A stretch of 64,000 nt of DNA from Oceanobacillus chungangensis (GTDB taxonomy: Bacteria; Bacillota; Bacilli; Bacillales; Amphibacillaceae), in NCBI RefSeq assembly GCF_003369565.1, contig NZ_PIOD01000008.1:124001-188000 (forward strand). The letters are read 5' to 3'. The notes under the pieces are model-generated. The model did no database searches. It worked only from the letters and a program-made list of their open reading frames with translations, and was not told where the DNA came from. Position numbers and translations under genes: made by a program. Positions 62,871 to 64,000 of the stretch are shown here, one piece after another (position 1 is the stretch's first letter; the number at the start of each line of letters is the position of its first letter).

Positions 62871-64000
62871 ATGAAGAAACGTGCGTTAATTAGTGTTTCC
62901 AATAAGGATAATTTGCAAGAATTTGCTAAAGGTCTAGATATGTTAGGTTACGAAATCATCTCAACAGGTGGCGGTACATACCAAACGATTAAAGATGCTG
63001 GGGTCGTGCCAATCTTAGTAGAAGATATTACGGGCTTCCCGGAAATTATGGACGGTCGTGTGAAAACCTTGCATCCTCTTGTCCATGGAGGAATTCTAGC
63101 GAAACGAGCTAATGAAGAGCACATCAGACAGATGGAAGAAAATAATATCGAACCAATTGATATTATTGTCGTTAACCTATACCCGTTCAAAGAAACGCTG
63201 GAAAAAGCAGGTGTATCGAAAGAAGAAATCATTGAAAATATTGATATTGGTGGACCAACAATGCTTCGAGCAGCAGCGAAAAACTTTGAGGATATAATTG
63301 TTGTAGTTGATCCAGCTGATTATGACAGCGTACTTGAAGGATTACGTGAAGAAACATTTGATTTTGAAAAGCGCAAACAGCTTGCAGGGAAGGTATTCCG
63401 TCACACAGCATATTATGATGCAATGATTGCACAGTATTTCATGACTGAAACGAATGAGGAATTCCCGGAAACTTACACCGTTACATATGAAAAGGTACAA
63501 GATTTACGCTATGGGGAAAACCCGCATCAACAAGCAGCATTTTATAAAAATCCAATCGTTAAAACGATGAGTTTAGCAACAGCGAAGCAGCTTCATGGTA
63601 AGGAATTATCTTATAACAACATTCAGGATGCAAATGCTGCCGTAGAGATTTTATCGGAATACGACAATCCAGCTGCAGTTGCAGTAAAACATATGAACCC
63701 ATGTGGAATTGGTGTTGCGGAAACAATCAATCAAGCATTTGAAAAAGCGTATGAAGCAGATTCAACATCAATCTTCGGTGGAATTGTTGCATTAAATCGT
63801 GAGGTTGATGCAGCAACAGCTGAGAAGCTAAGTGGAATTTTCTTGGAAATCGTGATTGCACCAAGCTTTGCAGAAGAAGCATTTGCGATTCTTTCGAAGA
63901 AGAAAAATATTCGTTTACTCGAATTAGAAATGAATGAGGAAAAGGCAGGAAACCATAAGCTTACAACTGTTGATGGTGGGGTCCTGATCCAAAGCCGTGA
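62871..64000 (+). CDS. purH: Bifunctional AICAR transformylase/IMP cyclohydrolase, 5' part
   Basis: The frame opens at ATG 62871 (AGTGAGG upstream) and runs off the right edge. The visible 376 residues begin [15 protein letters not shown]. They include the IMP cyclohydrolase domain ([30 protein letters not shown]) and the start of the transformylase domain ([25 protein letters not shown]). PurH performs the last two steps to IMP. purD is expected next. Confidence 0.96.
   Translation, partial: MKKRALISVSNKDNLQEFAKGLDMLGYEIISTGGGTYQTIKDAGVVPILVEDITGFPEIMDGRVKTLHPLVHGGILAKRANEEHIRQMEENNIEPIDIIVVNLYPFKETLEKAGVSKEEIIENIDIGGPTMLRAAAKNFEDIIVVVDPADYDSVLEGLREETFDFEKRKQLAGKVFRHTAYYDAMIAQYFMTETNEEFPETYTVTYEKVQDLRYGENPHQQAAFYKNPIVKTMSLATAKQLHGKELSYNNIQDANAAVEILSEYDNPAAVAVKHMNPCGIGVAETINQAFEKAYEADSTSIFGGIVALNREVDAATAEKLSGIFLEIVIAPSFAEEAFAILSKKKNIRLLELEMNEEKAGNHKLTTVDGGVLIQSR

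Overview
The window looks like chromosomal DNA of a low-GC, endospore-forming Bacillaceae. I infer a relative of Oceanobacillus, Virgibacillus or Ornithinibacillus. The grounds are AT-rich sequence, GGAGG-type ribosome sites, a spore-germinant receptor operon, and B. subtilis-like synteny: yeaC-yeaD-yebA-guaA-pbuG-yebE-purEK. There is no rRNA, tRNA or CRISPR array.

Layout. 1-1522: end of a GerA-family germinant receptor operon (B and C subunits plus a tiny membrane protein). 1599-3104: amidase. 3509-7916: MoxR/DUF58/transglutaminase operon. 8046-9899: guanine-riboswitch-controlled guaA. 9885-22844: a 13-kb integrative element at the 3' end of guaA, bounded by a 16-bp direct repeat. It carries a type I restriction locus with a PrrC-type anticodon nuclease (hsdM-hsdS-prrC-hsdR), an unassigned leftward gene, an FtsK-like translocase, a pMV158-type Rep with a recognisable nick hairpin, a DUF3173 protein and a tyrosine integrase. 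The displaced original guaA terminator lies just beyond its right end. 22949-29382: nitroreductase, then the lipoylation-linked ADP-ribosylation cluster (OYE, GcvH-L, zinc macrodomain, SirTM, LplA2, luciferase-like monooxygenase). 30008-31561: guanine-riboswitch and PurR-box controlled pbuG. 31606-37000: MFS transporter, class I amidotransferase, msrA, MOSC protein, Hsp20, UPF0316 protein and intergenic repeats.

37112-55236 holds a giant STAND ATPase/TPR/BTAD (SARP-like) regulator, an aldo/keto reductase, and a large acyl-CoA cluster: TetR, two acyl-CoA ligases, MaoC hydratase, two unusual KASIII-like enzymes, a complete branched-chain-type ABC importer, an alpha/beta hydrolase and a FabG-like reductase. 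Two promoters in this cluster carry identically spaced heptamer direct repeats ending 10 bp before the -10 hexamer. That is the layout expected of SARP activator sites, so the nearby regulator probably drives the cluster.

55298-64000 is the purine operon behind a PurR box and a third guanine riboswitch. It reads purE-purK-purL-purF-purM-purN-purH: the purB, purC, purS and purQ genes usually found between purK and purL are absent. The only good start for purF gives a protein without the catalytic N-terminal cysteine, and the oxyanion-hole asparagine is aspartate. Both glutamine-using steps of this operon therefore look altered. A short AGCGCTCC-type tandem repeat family sits in three intergenic regions, one of them between purF and purM.

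The strongest candidates for further work are the PrrC-bearing guaA element, the BTAD regulator with its candidate sites and acyl-CoA cluster, and the remodelled purine operon.
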